NCBI GenBank assembly: GCA_016873715.1
Contig: VGWF01000039.1
Location: forward strand, 1 to 36,120
Source of the DNA: Lentisphaerota bacterium
Lineage (GTDB): Bacteria > Verrucomicrobiota > Kiritimatiellia > PWTM01
DNA length: 36,120 nucleotides
Direction: 5' to 3'
Below, piece after piece: positions 1-13,926 of this stretch (its first letter is position 1; the number at the start of each line of letters is the position of its first letter). The translations under genes and the position numbers were made by a program. The notes under the pieces are model-generated. The model was not told the origin of the DNA. It saw nothing but the letters and a program-made list of their open reading frames with translations, and made no database searches.

Positions 1-5
1 AACGT

Positions 6-124
6 CCAACAACCAACAACCAACATCCAACAGCCAACAACCAACATCCAACAGCCAACAACCAACATCCAACAGCCAACAACCAACATCCAACAGCCAA
101 CAACCAACATCCAACAGCCAACAA
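6..124. repeat. Heptamer tandem array (CCAACAN), higher-order 21-bp unit
   Basis: Seventeen uninterrupted 7-bp units of the form CCAACA followed by A, T or G. From position 20 they are ordered CCAACAT-CCAACAG-CCAACAA, giving five exact 21-bp copies up to 124. The composition is AT-richer than the surrounding DNA. Because 21 bp is seven codons, the array is free of stops in the frame of the downstream coding region and would read as the repeat PTSNSQQ. It resembles the short tandemly repeated heptamers described in some bacterial genomes. It is not CRISPR-like because there are no spacers. The array may begin to the left of the window. Confidence 0.95.
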
Positions 125-130
125 CCGGCG

Positions 131-787
131 ATGGATGTCCAAAGGTTGGAAGAGGTCGGGGCCGGGGCTTCCAAGGATTGGAAGGCGGCGATGGCGGCGG
201 GGGCGGTGTGGTTCGTGGCGCATGCGGGACTGCTGATCCTGACGGAGCCCGGGAATCCGGAGCTGTGGATCGCGGCGCTGCCGGCGGTGTGGGTCATGGC
301 GGCTGCGATCGGGGCCGCGGCGCGCGCGCCCCTGAAGCCCGCCATCGCCGTGGCGTCGGCGCTGGCCGTGCACAACGGGGCCGGGGGGCTGGCGCTGCTG
401 CAGGATCCGGCCGGCGACTACAACGCAGCCAAGGCGGCGACCGTGCTGTCGCTTGCCGGCCCGGGCGACACGGTCGTCACGGCGGGCGGCCCCGTCTTCT
501 TCCGCCACCTCCGGTATCACAGCCCGGCCGATGTCGTCGATGCATGGACGGGGGCGGGGCGGAACGGGGTCCCCGGTGTCAGGTCTCAGGTGTCAGGCGC
601 GGAATCGGGCGGGGCGGCGGCGACCGGGCGGCTGATGGTGCTGGGCGACGTTTTCGCCCCGCCGAGGTCGATGGAGATCCGGTTCCCGGAGGCCGCGGAT
701 CGCCTCCGGACATGGGCCGCGGAAGTTCGCGGTTCGGCCGTCGAACTGCGCGACGACGCCTTCGGAGGGATCTTCCGCCTTCCCTGA
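131..787 (+). CDS. C-terminal part of a membrane protein, probably GT39/PMT-like glycosyltransferase
   Basis: From the first ATG this is 218 residues with two or three hydrophobic segments (about residues 19-37, 46-62 and 68-88) followed by a soluble tail. The segment TEPGNPELWI before a membrane helix and the tail GDTVVTAGGPVFFRHLRY resemble the end of polytopic lipid-sugar glycosyltransferases of the GT39/PMT type, which have 9-13 helices; the catalytic N-terminal loop would then lie outside the window. The frame has no stop back to the left edge and runs straight through the heptamer array, so the gene may start upstream and carry the array in frame, or this may be a truncated remnant. No clear ribosome binding site precedes the ATG at 131; the preceding bases are repeat. 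A second heptamer repeat lies inside the coding region at 577-597. The family call is tentative. Confidence 0.5.
   Translation: MDVQRLEEVGAGASKDWKAAMAAGAVWFVAHAGLLILTEPGNPELWIAALPAVWVMAAAIGAAARAPLKPAIAVASALAVHNGAGGLALLQDPAGDYNAAKAATVLSLAGPGDTVVTAGGPVFFRHLRYHSPADVVDAWTGAGRNGVPGVRSQVSGAESGGAAATGRLMVLGDVFAPPRSMEIRFPEAADRLRTWAAEVRGSAVELRDDAFGGIFRLP
577..597 (+). repeat. Three TGTCAGG-type heptamers inside a coding region
   Basis: TGTCAGG, TCTCAGG, TGTCAGG follow each other without a gap within the membrane-protein gene and read in frame as part of PGVRSQVSG. The same heptamer family, in the opposite orientation, sits in the gyrB-gyrA spacer (3528-3555). Three units of 7 bp keep the reading frame. 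Confidence 0.75.
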
Positions 788-841
788 TCCGGTTCGCCCG
801 GATGGGTCGCTTGTGGTTGGCGCATAACCATCTTATCCAGA

Positions 842-859
842 AACACTACCAATAGTGTT
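842..859. promoter_or_regulatory. Perfect 7-bp inverted repeat upstream of gyrB
   Basis: AACACTA and TAGTGTT are separated by CCAA, giving a perfect 7-bp stem with a 4-nt loop. It lies between the end of the upstream gene (787) and the terminator at 865-909. The sequence around its right arm is repeated imperfectly about 30 bp downstream, inside the terminator loop, so the two hairpins look like a duplication. It could be an operator or an RNA hairpin; the function is unknown. Confidence 0.55.
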
Positions 860-864
860 GTTTC

Positions 865-909
865 GGGCCCGGGGACGCCGAATAGCGTTGCGTTTCCGGG
901 CCCTTTTTT
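865..909 (+). terminator. Intrinsic terminator upstream of gyrB
   Basis: GGGCCCGG (865-872 region) pairs with CCGGGCCC (896-903) and is followed directly by six T residues (904-909). Inside the loop ACGC and GCGT can extend a second stem. This ends transcription of the upstream gene, or acts as an attenuator if the gyrB transcript starts upstream of it; only about 38 bp remain before the gyrB start. Confidence 0.8.
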
Positions 910-926
910 GTACGCTGCACCAATAA

Positions 927-3431
<2,505 letters not shown>

Positions 3432-3435
3432 GAGG

Positions 3436-3555
3436 TTTCGGGTGCCCGGTGCGGGGGTTCGGGAAGGGCGGATGGTCTTCGGCGGCACGAGGTCGTGCCC
3501 GGCGGCCGCCCGTCCGTTCCCGTCCGGCCTGACGCCCGGCACCTGACACCCGACA
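3436..3555. repeat. Two opposed heptamer arrays flanking a hairpin in the gyrB-gyrA spacer
   Basis: The 142-bp spacer contains four 7-bp units TTTCGGG, TGCCCGG, TGCGGGG, GTTCGGG (3436-3463). Next is a perfect 7-bp hairpin GGCACGA-GG-TCGTGCC (3484-3499). Then come four units CCTGACG, CCCGGCA, CCTGACA, CCCGACA (3528-3555), which on the other strand read TGTCGGG, TGTCAGG, TGCCGGG, CGTCAGG. The arrays are therefore roughly inverted copies of one heptamer family, arranged around a central hairpin, and could fold in the gyrBA messenger. The gyrA start follows 18 bp after the last unit. Confidence 0.7.
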
Positions 3556-3573
3556 CGCCGGCCTGGGAGTTCT

Positions 3574-6039
<2,466 letters not shown>

Positions 6040-6049
6040 GCGGCAACGG

Positions 6050-6604
6050 CTACTTCTTGTCCGACGGCCGCACCCGGATCTTGACGACCCGTCGCGGCGT
6101 GGACGGAAGGGTGGGGGCTTCCGCGGCGTGCGGAGCGGTGATCTCCGTCTCGCGCTTCGGCCCGGGCGCCGGGGCGGGCTCGGGAGCGACCTCCTCCACG
6201 GCCTCGACCGCCTCCTCGTCGACGGAGTCCTCGACGATCTCCTTGAGCATCGTCGAGTAGCCCTTGCCGCCGGCCATTTCGTCGGCCACCTCGCGGAGGA
6301 TGGTCTGCGTGCCCTTGCCGGGATCGGTCTCGAACGAGAAGACGCAGGAGCCGACGCGGACCTGGTCGCCCGGTTCGAGTTTGGCCATCTCGACGCGCTG
6401 GCCGTTGACGTAGGTCCCGTTCTTGGACCTGAGGTCCTTCAGCAGGAAGTCGCCGTCCCACACGCGGATGCCGCAGTGGAGCCGCGAGGCCTTGTCGTCG
6501 AGGATGACGAGGTCCGCCTCCGGGCTGCGGCCGATGGTGATCGGCCGTTCGCCGAGCTCGAACTCCATCTGCGTGCCGTCTTTCTTGCGATATCTCAGCA
6601 CCAT
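6050..6604 (-). CDS. FHA-domain protein
   Basis: Predicted cytoplasmic phosphothreonine-binding protein of 184 residues. The N-terminal FHA domain (about residues 1-95) has the expected landmarks: GRS at 25-27, SRLH at 40-43 and SKNGTYVNG at 60-68. The C-terminal half is Glu-, Pro- and Ala-rich low-complexity sequence that ends in a basic segment (RRVVKIRVRPSDKK). The start is an ATG at 6604 with GGAG seven bases upstream. The gene ends 10 bp after convergent gyrA and lies 44 bp downstream of the UDP-glucuronate decarboxylase gene on the same strand, so the two are probably one transcript. A membrane-anchored kinase-like gene lies just beyond, divergently transcribed. A role in that kinase's signalling is inference. 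Confidence 0.85.
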   Translation of the reverse strand: MVLRYRKKDGTQMEFELGERPITIGRSPEADLVILDDKASRLHCGIRVWDGDFLLKDLRSKNGTYVNGQRVEMAKLEPGDQVRVGSCVFSFETDPGKGTQTILREVADEMAGGKGYSTMLKEIVEDSVDEEAVEAVEEVAPEPAPAPGPKRETEITAPHAAEAPTLPSTPRRVVKIRVRPSDKK

Positions 6605-6648
6605 GGTCGTCTCCGCCGTCGCCGGCGTCTCCGGGGGGACTGTACGGG

Positions 6649-7605
<957 letters not shown>

Positions 7606-7803
7606 CGATAGCCCTCGCAAATGGGCCGCATGATAGTCCCCGGGGCGGGGCTTGTACAGGCCCGCACGGTGCGTCCGGCGTCGGCACGGGAGATGCTGGA
7701 CAGTGGGAATGCGCCCGCATAGGATACGGCGTTTTCGCGGTCAACGCCGGACCCCCGCACGCTCCGCGGGGCGGGCGGCGGACTGCTTCGGGAGCGTGGA
7801 CGG

Positions 7804-10173
7804 ATGAGCGACGGCCTCACGGGATACGAACTTCGGGAGAAGGTGGCGACGGACCACCTGGGCGAGATCTGGCTTGCGCTTCGCAAGGATCCGGCGGGGC
7901 TCGTCCGCGTGCGCATCGTCACGTTCCAGGCCCTGAACGAGTTATCGGTGCGGCCGCGGTTCGTCGACGGCATGACGCGGGCCTTCCGGGTCCGCCACCC
8001 GGGCCTGGCGGCGGGGGTGGAGGCGGGGGTCCATGAAGAGCGCGCCTTCGGCGTCGTCGAATGGCCGGACGGGCTTACGCTGGGCACGCGCCTCCGTCGC
8101 GAGAGCCGTCTCACGCAGTCCGAGTCGCTGAAGATCGCCGGGGAGGTCGCCGTTGCGTTGGAGGCCGGGTGGACGTCGGGCGGGCTCTGGCACGGCCAGC
8201 TGACGCCCGAGGGCATCCATCTGTGGCCCGAGGGGCGCGTGTCGGTGCTGGATCTCGGGCAGACCGGGATCGAACCGTTGCGGGCGTCCGGCCAGGTGGC
8301 GGACTTCCTGCGCCTGCTCCGGGCGGTTCCGTTCTACAGCGCTCCCGAACTCGTGCGGGGGGCGGCTTCGGTGGATTTCCGTGCGGATGTCTACTCCCTT
8401 GGCGCCATCCTCTACCACATGATGACCGGCGCGGCGCCCTTCGGCGACCGTCCGCCGGCCGAGGCGCTGGACAATCACCTGATGGGCTTCCTCGACGACC
8501 CGTGCGAGTTGAACCGGGACCTCTCCCGCGGCGCGGGATGGCTGATCGAGAAGATGATGTCGCGCGATCCGGCGCGACGCCATGCCGACTGGGCCTCGCT
8601 TCGTGCCGACCTGACGGCGGTCCGCAACGGCGGGGACCCGGCGGGGCAGCGGCCCGAGGCCGGCGCCAGCGTGATCCGCCGGGGCGCGAAGCGCGATCCG
8701 GGCCTCTCGGCGGCGCTCCGCCAGCCGGGGGCCGCGGGCCGCCGGGGCGGGCGCCGGGGCGCGGGTGCGGGCGGCGGGCGGACGCCGAAGGTCGTCGTCG
8801 CCGGTGCGCCGACGGGCGCCTCCGCGACGCCGGTCGCCTCGTCCGGCTCGGGGGCGCGCCTGGCCGTCATCGGCGCGCTGCTGATCGTCGGGGGGGGCCT
8901 CGGCATTCGCGAGTACATGAAGCGGAACCAGAACACGGTCGATCGTCCGCGGACGGCCGATGAGATTGCGCGCGAAAACGCGCAGCGGGCCGCGGCGTCG
9001 CGTCCGGTCCGGCCGGACGCACCGCCGCAGGGGCCCGTTCCCGGGATCGAGGATATCGTTGGACGGCCCGATTCGCCGCCCCCGCCGCGTCCGATGCCCG
9101 AGCAGTTGGCCGAGATCGCGGTCGACCGTCCCGGCCCGGCGTCCCCCGATGCGCCCGCCGCGCCGGGGCAGAAGGACCCGCTCCTCGAACATCCGCGGTT
9201 CAAGCAGGCGGCGGGCCTCTTCAACATGGCGCTCGGCCTGTTCAAGGAGTTCGAGGCGTCGCGGAATCCGTCCCAGCTCGACCGGGTCGCCTCCATGAGC
9301 GAGGAGGCCGCGAAGCTCTTCGAGCAATGCGAGCCCGGGTTCCCCGGGGACCGCCGGGTGCGGAAGTACGTCGAGCAGTGCTACGGGCTGGCGCGGTTCG
9401 CCCGGCAGAGCCTGCTCTCGTCCGGCAATCTCACGGACGGCCGCACGTCGCGTCCGCCGACGTCGCCGCTCCCCGCGCCGCCGTCGTCCGTGCAGGGCGC
9501 GTTGGCCCGACTTCCGGTCCCGCCTCCCGCGACGCCGCCCCCGGCCGTCACGGAGAGCCTGAAGCTGGGGCCGGCCTGGAACGGGCCGATCCGCGTCGGC
9601 GCGAGCCTGGTGCGTGAACTGCGCGACCTCCTGCAGTCGCACGGAAAGCCGGCGGTGGACACCGATCCGAAGCCGGGCCTGCTGATCCATCCGTCGGTGC
9701 CGTACCTCGAGAAGATGGACAACGTCACGCGCCGGCTCGGCATCCCGCCGATGGGCGGCACCGGCGACGACCTCACGTTCCCCGGCTTCCCGGAGCGCAG
9801 CCTCCGCTACTTCGCCTTCGACTCCAACAGCGCGAATCCGCCGTACAAGGGCGGACGCCTGATCGTGGACACGTTCGGGCACGCCGTCGGGGTGCAGTGG
9901 ATGGACGAGACGCCCGCGGGTGCGCTGGCGCTGCCGGAGGAGATGTTCGCGGCGAAGTGGAGCATCGTCGATCCGATCGCCGGCCGGATCCGCGAGCGGC
10001 CCGGCCACCGGATCGCGCATCGCGTGCGCGGCGGCAACGGGGTCGTGCAGATCGACACGGAGGTCATGGATCCCTCGGCGCCGGCGTCCTCGCGATCCCT
10101 CGGCCGGTACAGTCTGCAGCTCGCGCAGCCGGTCGTCGACCTGATGCTGATGCGGATGAGCACCGCCCCGTAG
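7804..10173 (+). CDS. Membrane-anchored Ser/Thr protein kinase homologue, probable pseudokinase
   Basis: The 789 residues have a kinase-like fold at 8-275, a Gly/Arg-rich linker, a single membrane segment (about 351-371, AVIGALLIVGGGLGI) and a Pro-rich extracytoplasmic half ending in a domain I do not recognise. The kinase part keeps DLG (150-152), APE (180-182), DVYSLGAILYHMMTG and the RDPARRH helix. However, the catalytic-loop HRD reads HGQ (130-132), and the ATP-binding Lys position in VAIK reads Arg (VRVR, 34-37). With both the Lys and the catalytic Asp gone, phosphotransfer is unlikely; a scaffold or sensor role is inference. The start ATG has GGAG about 10 bases upstream. The divergent spacer to the decarboxylase (7606-7803) shows no promoter I trust. 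The topology matches bacterial PknB-like receptors. Confidence 0.85.
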   Translation: MSDGLTGYELREKVATDHLGEIWLALRKDPAGLVRVRIVTFQALNELSVRPRFVDGMTRAFRVRHPGLAAGVEAGVHEERAFGVVEWPDGLTLGTRLRRESRLTQSESLKIAGEVAVALEAGWTSGGLWHGQLTPEGIHLWPEGRVSVLDLGQTGIEPLRASGQVADFLRLLRAVPFYSAPELVRGAASVDFRADVYSLGAILYHMMTGAAPFGDRPPAEALDNHLMGFLDDPCELNRDLSRGAGWLIEKMMSRDPARRHADWASLRADLTAVRNGGDPAGQRPEAGASVIRRGAKRDPGLSAALRQPGAAGRRGGRRGAGAGGGRTPKVVVAGAPTGASATPVASSGSGARLAVIGALLIVGGGLGIREYMKRNQNTVDRPRTADEIARENAQRAAASRPVRPDAPPQGPVPGIEDIVGRPDSPPPPRPMPEQLAEIAVDRPGPASPDAPAAPGQKDPLLEHPRFKQAAGLFNMALGLFKEFEASRNPSQLDRVASMSEEAAKLFEQCEPGFPGDRRVRKYVEQCYGLARFARQSLLSSGNLTDGRTSRPPTSPLPAPPSSVQGALARLPVPPPATPPPAVTESLKLGPAWNGPIRVGASLVRELRDLLQSHGKPAVDTDPKPGLLIHPSVPYLEKMDNVTRRLGIPPMGGTGDDLTFPGFPERSLRYFAFDSNSANPPYKGGRLIVDTFGHAVGVQWMDETPAGALALPEEMFAAKWSIVDPIAGRIRERPGHRIAHRVRGGNGVVQIDTEVMDPSAPASSRSLGRYSLQLAQPVVDLMLMRMSTAP

Positions 10174-10210
10174 GGCGGGAGGGCGGGCGGGGGCGGGCCG
10201 GATGCCCGCC
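10173..10210. other. G-quadruplex-type G runs plus hairpin between convergent genes
   Basis: Starting at the last base of the kinase-homologue stop codon are six runs of three to five G, each separated by one base (10173-10197). This is a textbook pattern for a parallel quadruplex on the plus strand and in the mRNA. It overlaps a hairpin GGCGGG (10192-10197) / CCCGCC (10205-10210). No T tract follows. It lies in the 46-bp gap between two convergent genes and may act as a transcription or RNA-end barrier; that role is inference. Confidence 0.6.
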
Positions 10211-10219
10211 GGCCGGAGG

Positions 10220-10900
10220 TCAGGCCCCGGCCATGCTGACGTCGATCTGGATCGGCACGGTCGCCTGCTTCAGGAAGTCCTCGGGCGGCATGCCGTGAGG
10301 CGCCGCATGCAGACCGGGTCCCGTGCGGGCCAGCAGGTTCTCCAGCGCGCCCCGGCACAGGGAGGCGTCGCTGCGCACGACGTTGAGCACCGGCACGGAG
10401 TCCGGCAGGTCCAGCATCCGGCGCAGGTACTCGGACGGCGTCGGGATCATCATCGGCCGCCGGCAGTTCACGCACCGTCCCCGCATGCCGATCTCGTGCT
10501 CCATGACCCAGAGCTTCTGTCCGCATTCCGGGCAGGAGATCTTGAACTGGCGCTCCGCCTCGGGCCGGTAGATGAAGACGCCCATCGGGGCGGTCCGGTC
10601 CGCCAGGACCTTCGAGAGGAGGCTCCGGGCGTCCTCGATGGACCGCGCGTCCAGAAAATGCACCAGCCAGACGAGCGCGTCGGCCTGGTGGAGTTTCACC
10701 TTGGCGCCCGCGAGCGTGGCGTCCGCCGGCGGCACCGCCTCGAGGTACGCATGGTAGTGCCCGAGTTCCACTTCGCCGGACCGCGCCTCGGGGTCGTCGA
10801 GGATCGCGCGCGTGAAATGCTCCGCGATCTCCGGTTCGGCCGACAGAACCGGGATGAACAGCCGCCGCCGCTCGGCGCTCGCATGGATGGACGCGCTCAT
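10220..10900 (-). CDS. Unknown protein with an internal zinc ribbon
   Basis: I do not recognise the family. The 226 residues contain a central CPEC...CVNC zinc-ribbon-like motif (about 134-156: CPECGQKLWV, then RCVNCRRPM). It is preceded by an alpha/beta-looking region with ALVWLVHFLDARSIEDA and followed by a helical C-terminus. There is no signal peptide or membrane segment, so it is predicted to be cytoplasmic. The ATG at 10900 is preferred; an in-frame TTG 13 codons upstream would add a poorly structured tail. The gene lies 79 bp downstream of fusA on the same strand and convergent with the pseudokinase gene. Its position near kinase and FHA genes hints at signalling, but that is only context. 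Confidence 0.7.
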   Translation of the reverse strand: MSASIHASAERRRLFIPVLSAEPEIAEHFTRAILDDPEARSGEVELGHYHAYLEAVPPADATLAGAKVKLHQADALVWLVHFLDARSIEDARSLLSKVLADRTAPMGVFIYRPEAERQFKISCPECGQKLWVMEHEIGMRGRCVNCRRPMMIPTPSEYLRRMLDLPDSVPVLNVVRSDASLCRGALENLLARTGPGLHAAPHGMPPEDFLKQATVPIQIDVSMAGA

Positions 10901-10942
10901 GCCCGGCGTCTTGATACCCCCGGTCCCGGGGGCGCACAAGTC

Positions 10943-10979
10943 AAAAAAGCGCCCCGTTTGGCCGTTGCCGTCCGACGGC
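10943..10979 (-). terminator. Possible weak terminator after fusA
   Basis: Directly after the fusA stop codon the minus strand has a 13-nt palindrome (GCCGTCGGACGGC, 10967-10979) and, 18 bases further on, six T residues (10948-10943). The distance between stem and T tract is longer than in a normal intrinsic terminator, so read-through into the zinc-ribbon gene is plausible. Confidence 0.3.
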
Positions 10980-13067
10980 TCAGCCCGCGCGCTTCTTGTC
11001 CCGTGCCTTCTTGATCACCTGCTCGGCGATCGCGAACGGAACGGCCTCGTAGTGCTCGAAGTGCATCGTGAAGCTCGCGCGGCCCTGGGTCACGGTGCGC
11101 AGCGCGCTCGAGTAGCCGAACATCTCGGCGAGCGGCACCATGCCGCGGATGATCCGCAGGTCGCCCTGCGCGTCCATCGACTCGATGCGCCCGCGCCGCG
11201 AGCAGATCGACCCGGTGACCGAGCCCATGAACTCGTCCGGCGTCTCGACCTCGAGGGACATGACCGGCTCGAGCAGTTCGGGGCTGGAGCGCTGGAACAG
11301 CTCGACGAAGCCCGCGCGCCCGGCCTCCTGGAAGGCGAAGTCGTTCGAGTCCACCTCGTGGTAGGAACCGTCGATCAGCGTCACGCGCATGTCGACGACG
11401 GGGTAACCGGCGTACGGGCCCACGGTCATCGCGCGGATGACGCCCTTCTCGACCGCCGGGATGAACTCGGCCGGGATGCGCCCGCCGACGATCGCGTTGA
11501 CGAACTCGAAGCCCTCGCCCTTGGCCGACGGCTCGAGCCGCAGGACGACGTGGGCGTACTGGCCGCGGCCGCCGCTCTGCTTGATGTGCTTGTAGACGCC
11601 CTCGGAGGGCTCCGTGCCCGTCTCGCGGTAGGCGACCTCCGGGGGGCCGACCTTCGCCGCGACGTTGAATTCGCGCTTCAGGCGGTCGACGATGATCTCC
11701 AGGTGCAGCTCGCCCATGCCCGAGATGACCGTCTCGTGCGTTTCCGAGTCGAAGGCGACCGTGAACGTCGGGTCCTCGTCGGCGAGCCTGTGCAACGCCT
11801 CGCCGAGGCGCTCGTTGTCGGCCTGGCTGGCGGGTGAGATGCTGATCGCGATCACGGGCGCCGGGAACTCGATCGCCTCGAGGTGGATCTCGTGGTCTTC
11901 GTTGCAGAGCGTGTCGCCCGTCTTCGTGTCGCCCAGGCCCACCACGGCGACGATGTCCCCGCAGCAGGCCTCCTCGATCGACTCCTGGCGGTTCGCGTGC
12001 ATGCGGAAGAGCCGGCCGACCCGCTGCGTCTTGTTCCGGGTGCTGTTGAAGACGGTCTCGCCGGCCTTCAGCGTTCCCGAGTAGACGCGGATGTAGGTCA
12101 GCTTGCCCATGTGTTTGTCGGCCATGATCTTGAACGCCAGGCCCGAGAAGGGGTCGGTGTCCGTCGGATTGCGCCGGTTCTCCTCGGGTTCCTTGGCGCA
12201 GATGATGGGCGGGATCTCGTTGGGGGCGGGAAGGCAGCGCACGATGCCGTCGAGCAGTCGCTGGACGCCCTTGTTCTTGAACGCCGAGCCGCAGTAGACG
12301 GGCACGACGCGGCGGGCGATGGTGGCCTTGCGGAGGATCGAGAGGATCTCGTCGGTGCCGAGGTCGCCGGTATCGAGGAACTTCGCGAGCAGTTCGTCGT
12401 CCTGCTCCGCACACTTCTCGACGAGGTTCGCGCGCCACTTCCGCGCCTTCTCCTGCTTGTCGGCGGGGATGTCGGTCTCGGTGAAGTCCCGGCCCTGACT
12501 GTTCTCGGAGTAGTAGATCGCCTTCATCGTGATCAGGTCGATGATGCCGGCGAACGACTCCTCCTTGCCGATCGGCACGACCACGGGCACCGCGTTGGCC
12601 CCGAGCTCCTCCTGGATCTCCTCGACCACGCGGAAGAAGTCGGCGCCGACGCGGTCCATCTTGTTGACGAACGCCACCTTCGGCACGTTGTATTTCTCGC
12701 TCTGCCGCCAGACCTTCTCGGACTGCGGCTGGACGCCGCCGACGGCGCAGAAGAGGGCGACCACCCCGTCGAGGACGCGGAGGGACCGCTCGACCTCCAT
12801 CGTGAAGTCCACGTGGCCCGGGGTGTCGATCAGCGTGATCCGGTGGCCCTTCCACTCGAGCGTGGTGGCCGCGGAGGTGATGGTGATTCCGCGCTCCTGC
12901 TCCTGGGGCATCCAGTCCATGATCGCGCTGCCGTCGTGCACCTCGCCGATCTTGTGCGACCGCCCGGCGTAGAAGAGGATGCGCTCGCTGCACGTCGTCT
13001 TCCCGGCATCGATGTGAGCCATGATGCCGATGTTCCTGACCTTCGACAGTTCGACCGTTCTGGGCAT
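10980..13067 (-). CDS. fusA: Translation elongation factor G
   Basis: Ribosomal translocation GTPase, 695 residues, a normal EF-G length. G motifs: AHIDAGKTT (G1), [10 protein letters not shown] (switch region), DTPGH (G3), NKMD (G4) and GSA (G5). Domains II-V follow, with GGRGQYAHV in domain IV. The start is the ATG at 13067 with GAGG about nine bases upstream; a start 18 codons earlier would add a tail unlike EF-G. In domain V the usual GDLNxRRG motif reads GSICSRRG (619-626). The gene stands alone: rpsL, rpsG and tuf, its usual str-operon partners, are not beside it. It could therefore be one of several EF-G paralogues found in PVC and related bacteria rather than the only housekeeping copy. 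Confidence 0.93.
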   Translation of the reverse strand: MPRTVELSKVRNIGIMAHIDAGKTTCSERILFYAGRSHKIGEVHDGSAIMDWMPQEQERGITITSAATTLEWKGHRITLIDTPGHVDFTMEVERSLRVLDGVVALFCAVGGVQPQSEKVWRQSEKYNVPKVAFVNKMDRVGADFFRVVEEIQEELGANAVPVVVPIGKEESFAGIIDLITMKAIYYSENSQGRDFTETDIPADKQEKARKWRANLVEKCAEQDDELLAKFLDTGDLGTDEILSILRKATIARRVVPVYCGSAFKNKGVQRLLDGIVRCLPAPNEIPPIICAKEPEENRRNPTDTDPFSGLAFKIMADKHMGKLTYIRVYSGTLKAGETVFNSTRNKTQRVGRLFRMHANRQESIEEACCGDIVAVVGLGDTKTGDTLCNEDHEIHLEAIEFPAPVIAISISPASQADNERLGEALHRLADEDPTFTVAFDSETHETVISGMGELHLEIIVDRLKREFNVAAKVGPPEVAYRETGTEPSEGVYKHIKQSGGRGQYAHVVLRLEPSAKGEGFEFVNAIVGGRIPAEFIPAVEKGVIRAMTVGPYAGYPVVDMRVTLIDGSYHEVDSNDFAFQEAGRAGFVELFQRSSPELLEPVMSLEVETPDEFMGSVTGSICSRRGRIESMDAQGDLRIIRGMVPLAEMFGYSSALRTVTQGRASFTMHFEHYEAVPFAIAEQVIKKARDKKRAG

Positions 13068-13232
13068 TTTGAAATCCTCGCGTGGTGCAGGGTTCCGGAA
13101 AAGAAGCCCGGCACTATGCACGCATCCCGTTCAGGAATCAAGCCCAAACCAGGCGATGGCCCGCGGCGATGCGTCCCCCGCGGAGGATGCGCCCGGGAGG
13201 GATGGATTCCCCGCGCCGGGCGCTGCGGGGCG

Positions 13233-13904
13233 TCAGACCAGGCGCCGGGCGAGCCCGGCGATGGTTCCGTAGGCGCGGACGGCGCCATCGGCGAGGTCCG
13301 CGAGCCAGGCCGCCGCCCCGGTGCCGGCGAGCAGGGCGACGCAGAGGCCGACGCCGAGGGCGTTGACGGCGAAGATCAGCGCGTAGGAGAAGATGCGGCC
13401 GTGGGCCTGGACGTCGGTCTGGTGGACGGCGAGCAGGGAGAGCGTGAAGGTCAGGTGGAAGCCCCAGGTCAGGCCGACCAGGCCCATCCAGAAGGGGCGG
13501 TACACGGAGACGTCGGCGAAGTGCGCGGTGATGCCGTAGGCGGCGAGGACGAGCATCGTGTAGAACGGGAAGAAGTAGGGGGAGAGATCGATCCAGACGT
13601 TGGTCTTCGTGACGCGGACGTGCCCCCCGCGGTCGCTGACGTGCATGCCCGAGGCCCGGCCGCCGAAGAGGAACGTCCAGACGGCGTGGGTCAGTTCGTG
13701 CCCGAGGACGTAGCTCCACATCGGGCGCGGCATCGTGAAGTAGCAGAAGACCCACAGCACGAAGCCGATCGCAAGCCCGGCGCACTGGGCGCGCCCGGCG
13801 GGGCTGCGGGCCACGGCGAGCGCCAGGTCCGCCAGCGCCCCGGCGAGGGCCCCGCAGAGGGGGAGGATCGCCAGCCCGGCGAGCAGTTTCAGGAAACGCA
13901 TCAC
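13233..13904 (-). CDS. Polytopic membrane protein with HExxH motif, M50-like metalloprotease candidate
   Basis: The 223 residues contain about five or six hydrophobic segments. The motif GHELTHAVWTFLFGG (HExxH at about residues 69-73) lies at the edge of one of them, followed by a Gly-rich stretch. This layout recalls site-2-protease-like (M50) enzymes, which cleave within or next to membranes. I do not see the second M50 motif (LDG or NPxPDG type), so activity is uncertain. The start is either GTG at 13904 or the next codon ATG at 13901; GAGG lies upstream of both and fits the GTG slightly better. The gene is divergent from rpsT, whose promoter begins 23 bp from its start. Confidence 0.7.
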   Translation of the reverse strand: MMRFLKLLAGLAILPLCGALAGALADLALAVARSPAGRAQCAGLAIGFVLWVFCYFTMPRPMWSYVLGHELTHAVWTFLFGGRASGMHVSDRGGHVRVTKTNVWIDLSPYFFPFYTMLVLAAYGITAHFADVSVYRPFWMGLVGLTWGFHLTFTLSLLAVHQTDVQAHGRIFSYALIFAVNALGVGLCVALLAGTGAAAWLADLADGAVRAYGTIAGLARRLV

Positions 13905-13926
13905 GGGGCGCGGCCTCGATTCGCGG

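Noticed and set aside
6-124. CRISPR array
   Set aside because: Units are contiguous 7-bp/21-bp repeats without spacers, and no cas gene is nearby.
10901-10939. Upstream TTG start for the zinc-ribbon gene
   Set aside because: It would place 13 codons of poorly structured sequence, overlapping a C/G hairpin, before a normal ATG; the ATG at 10900 is more likely.
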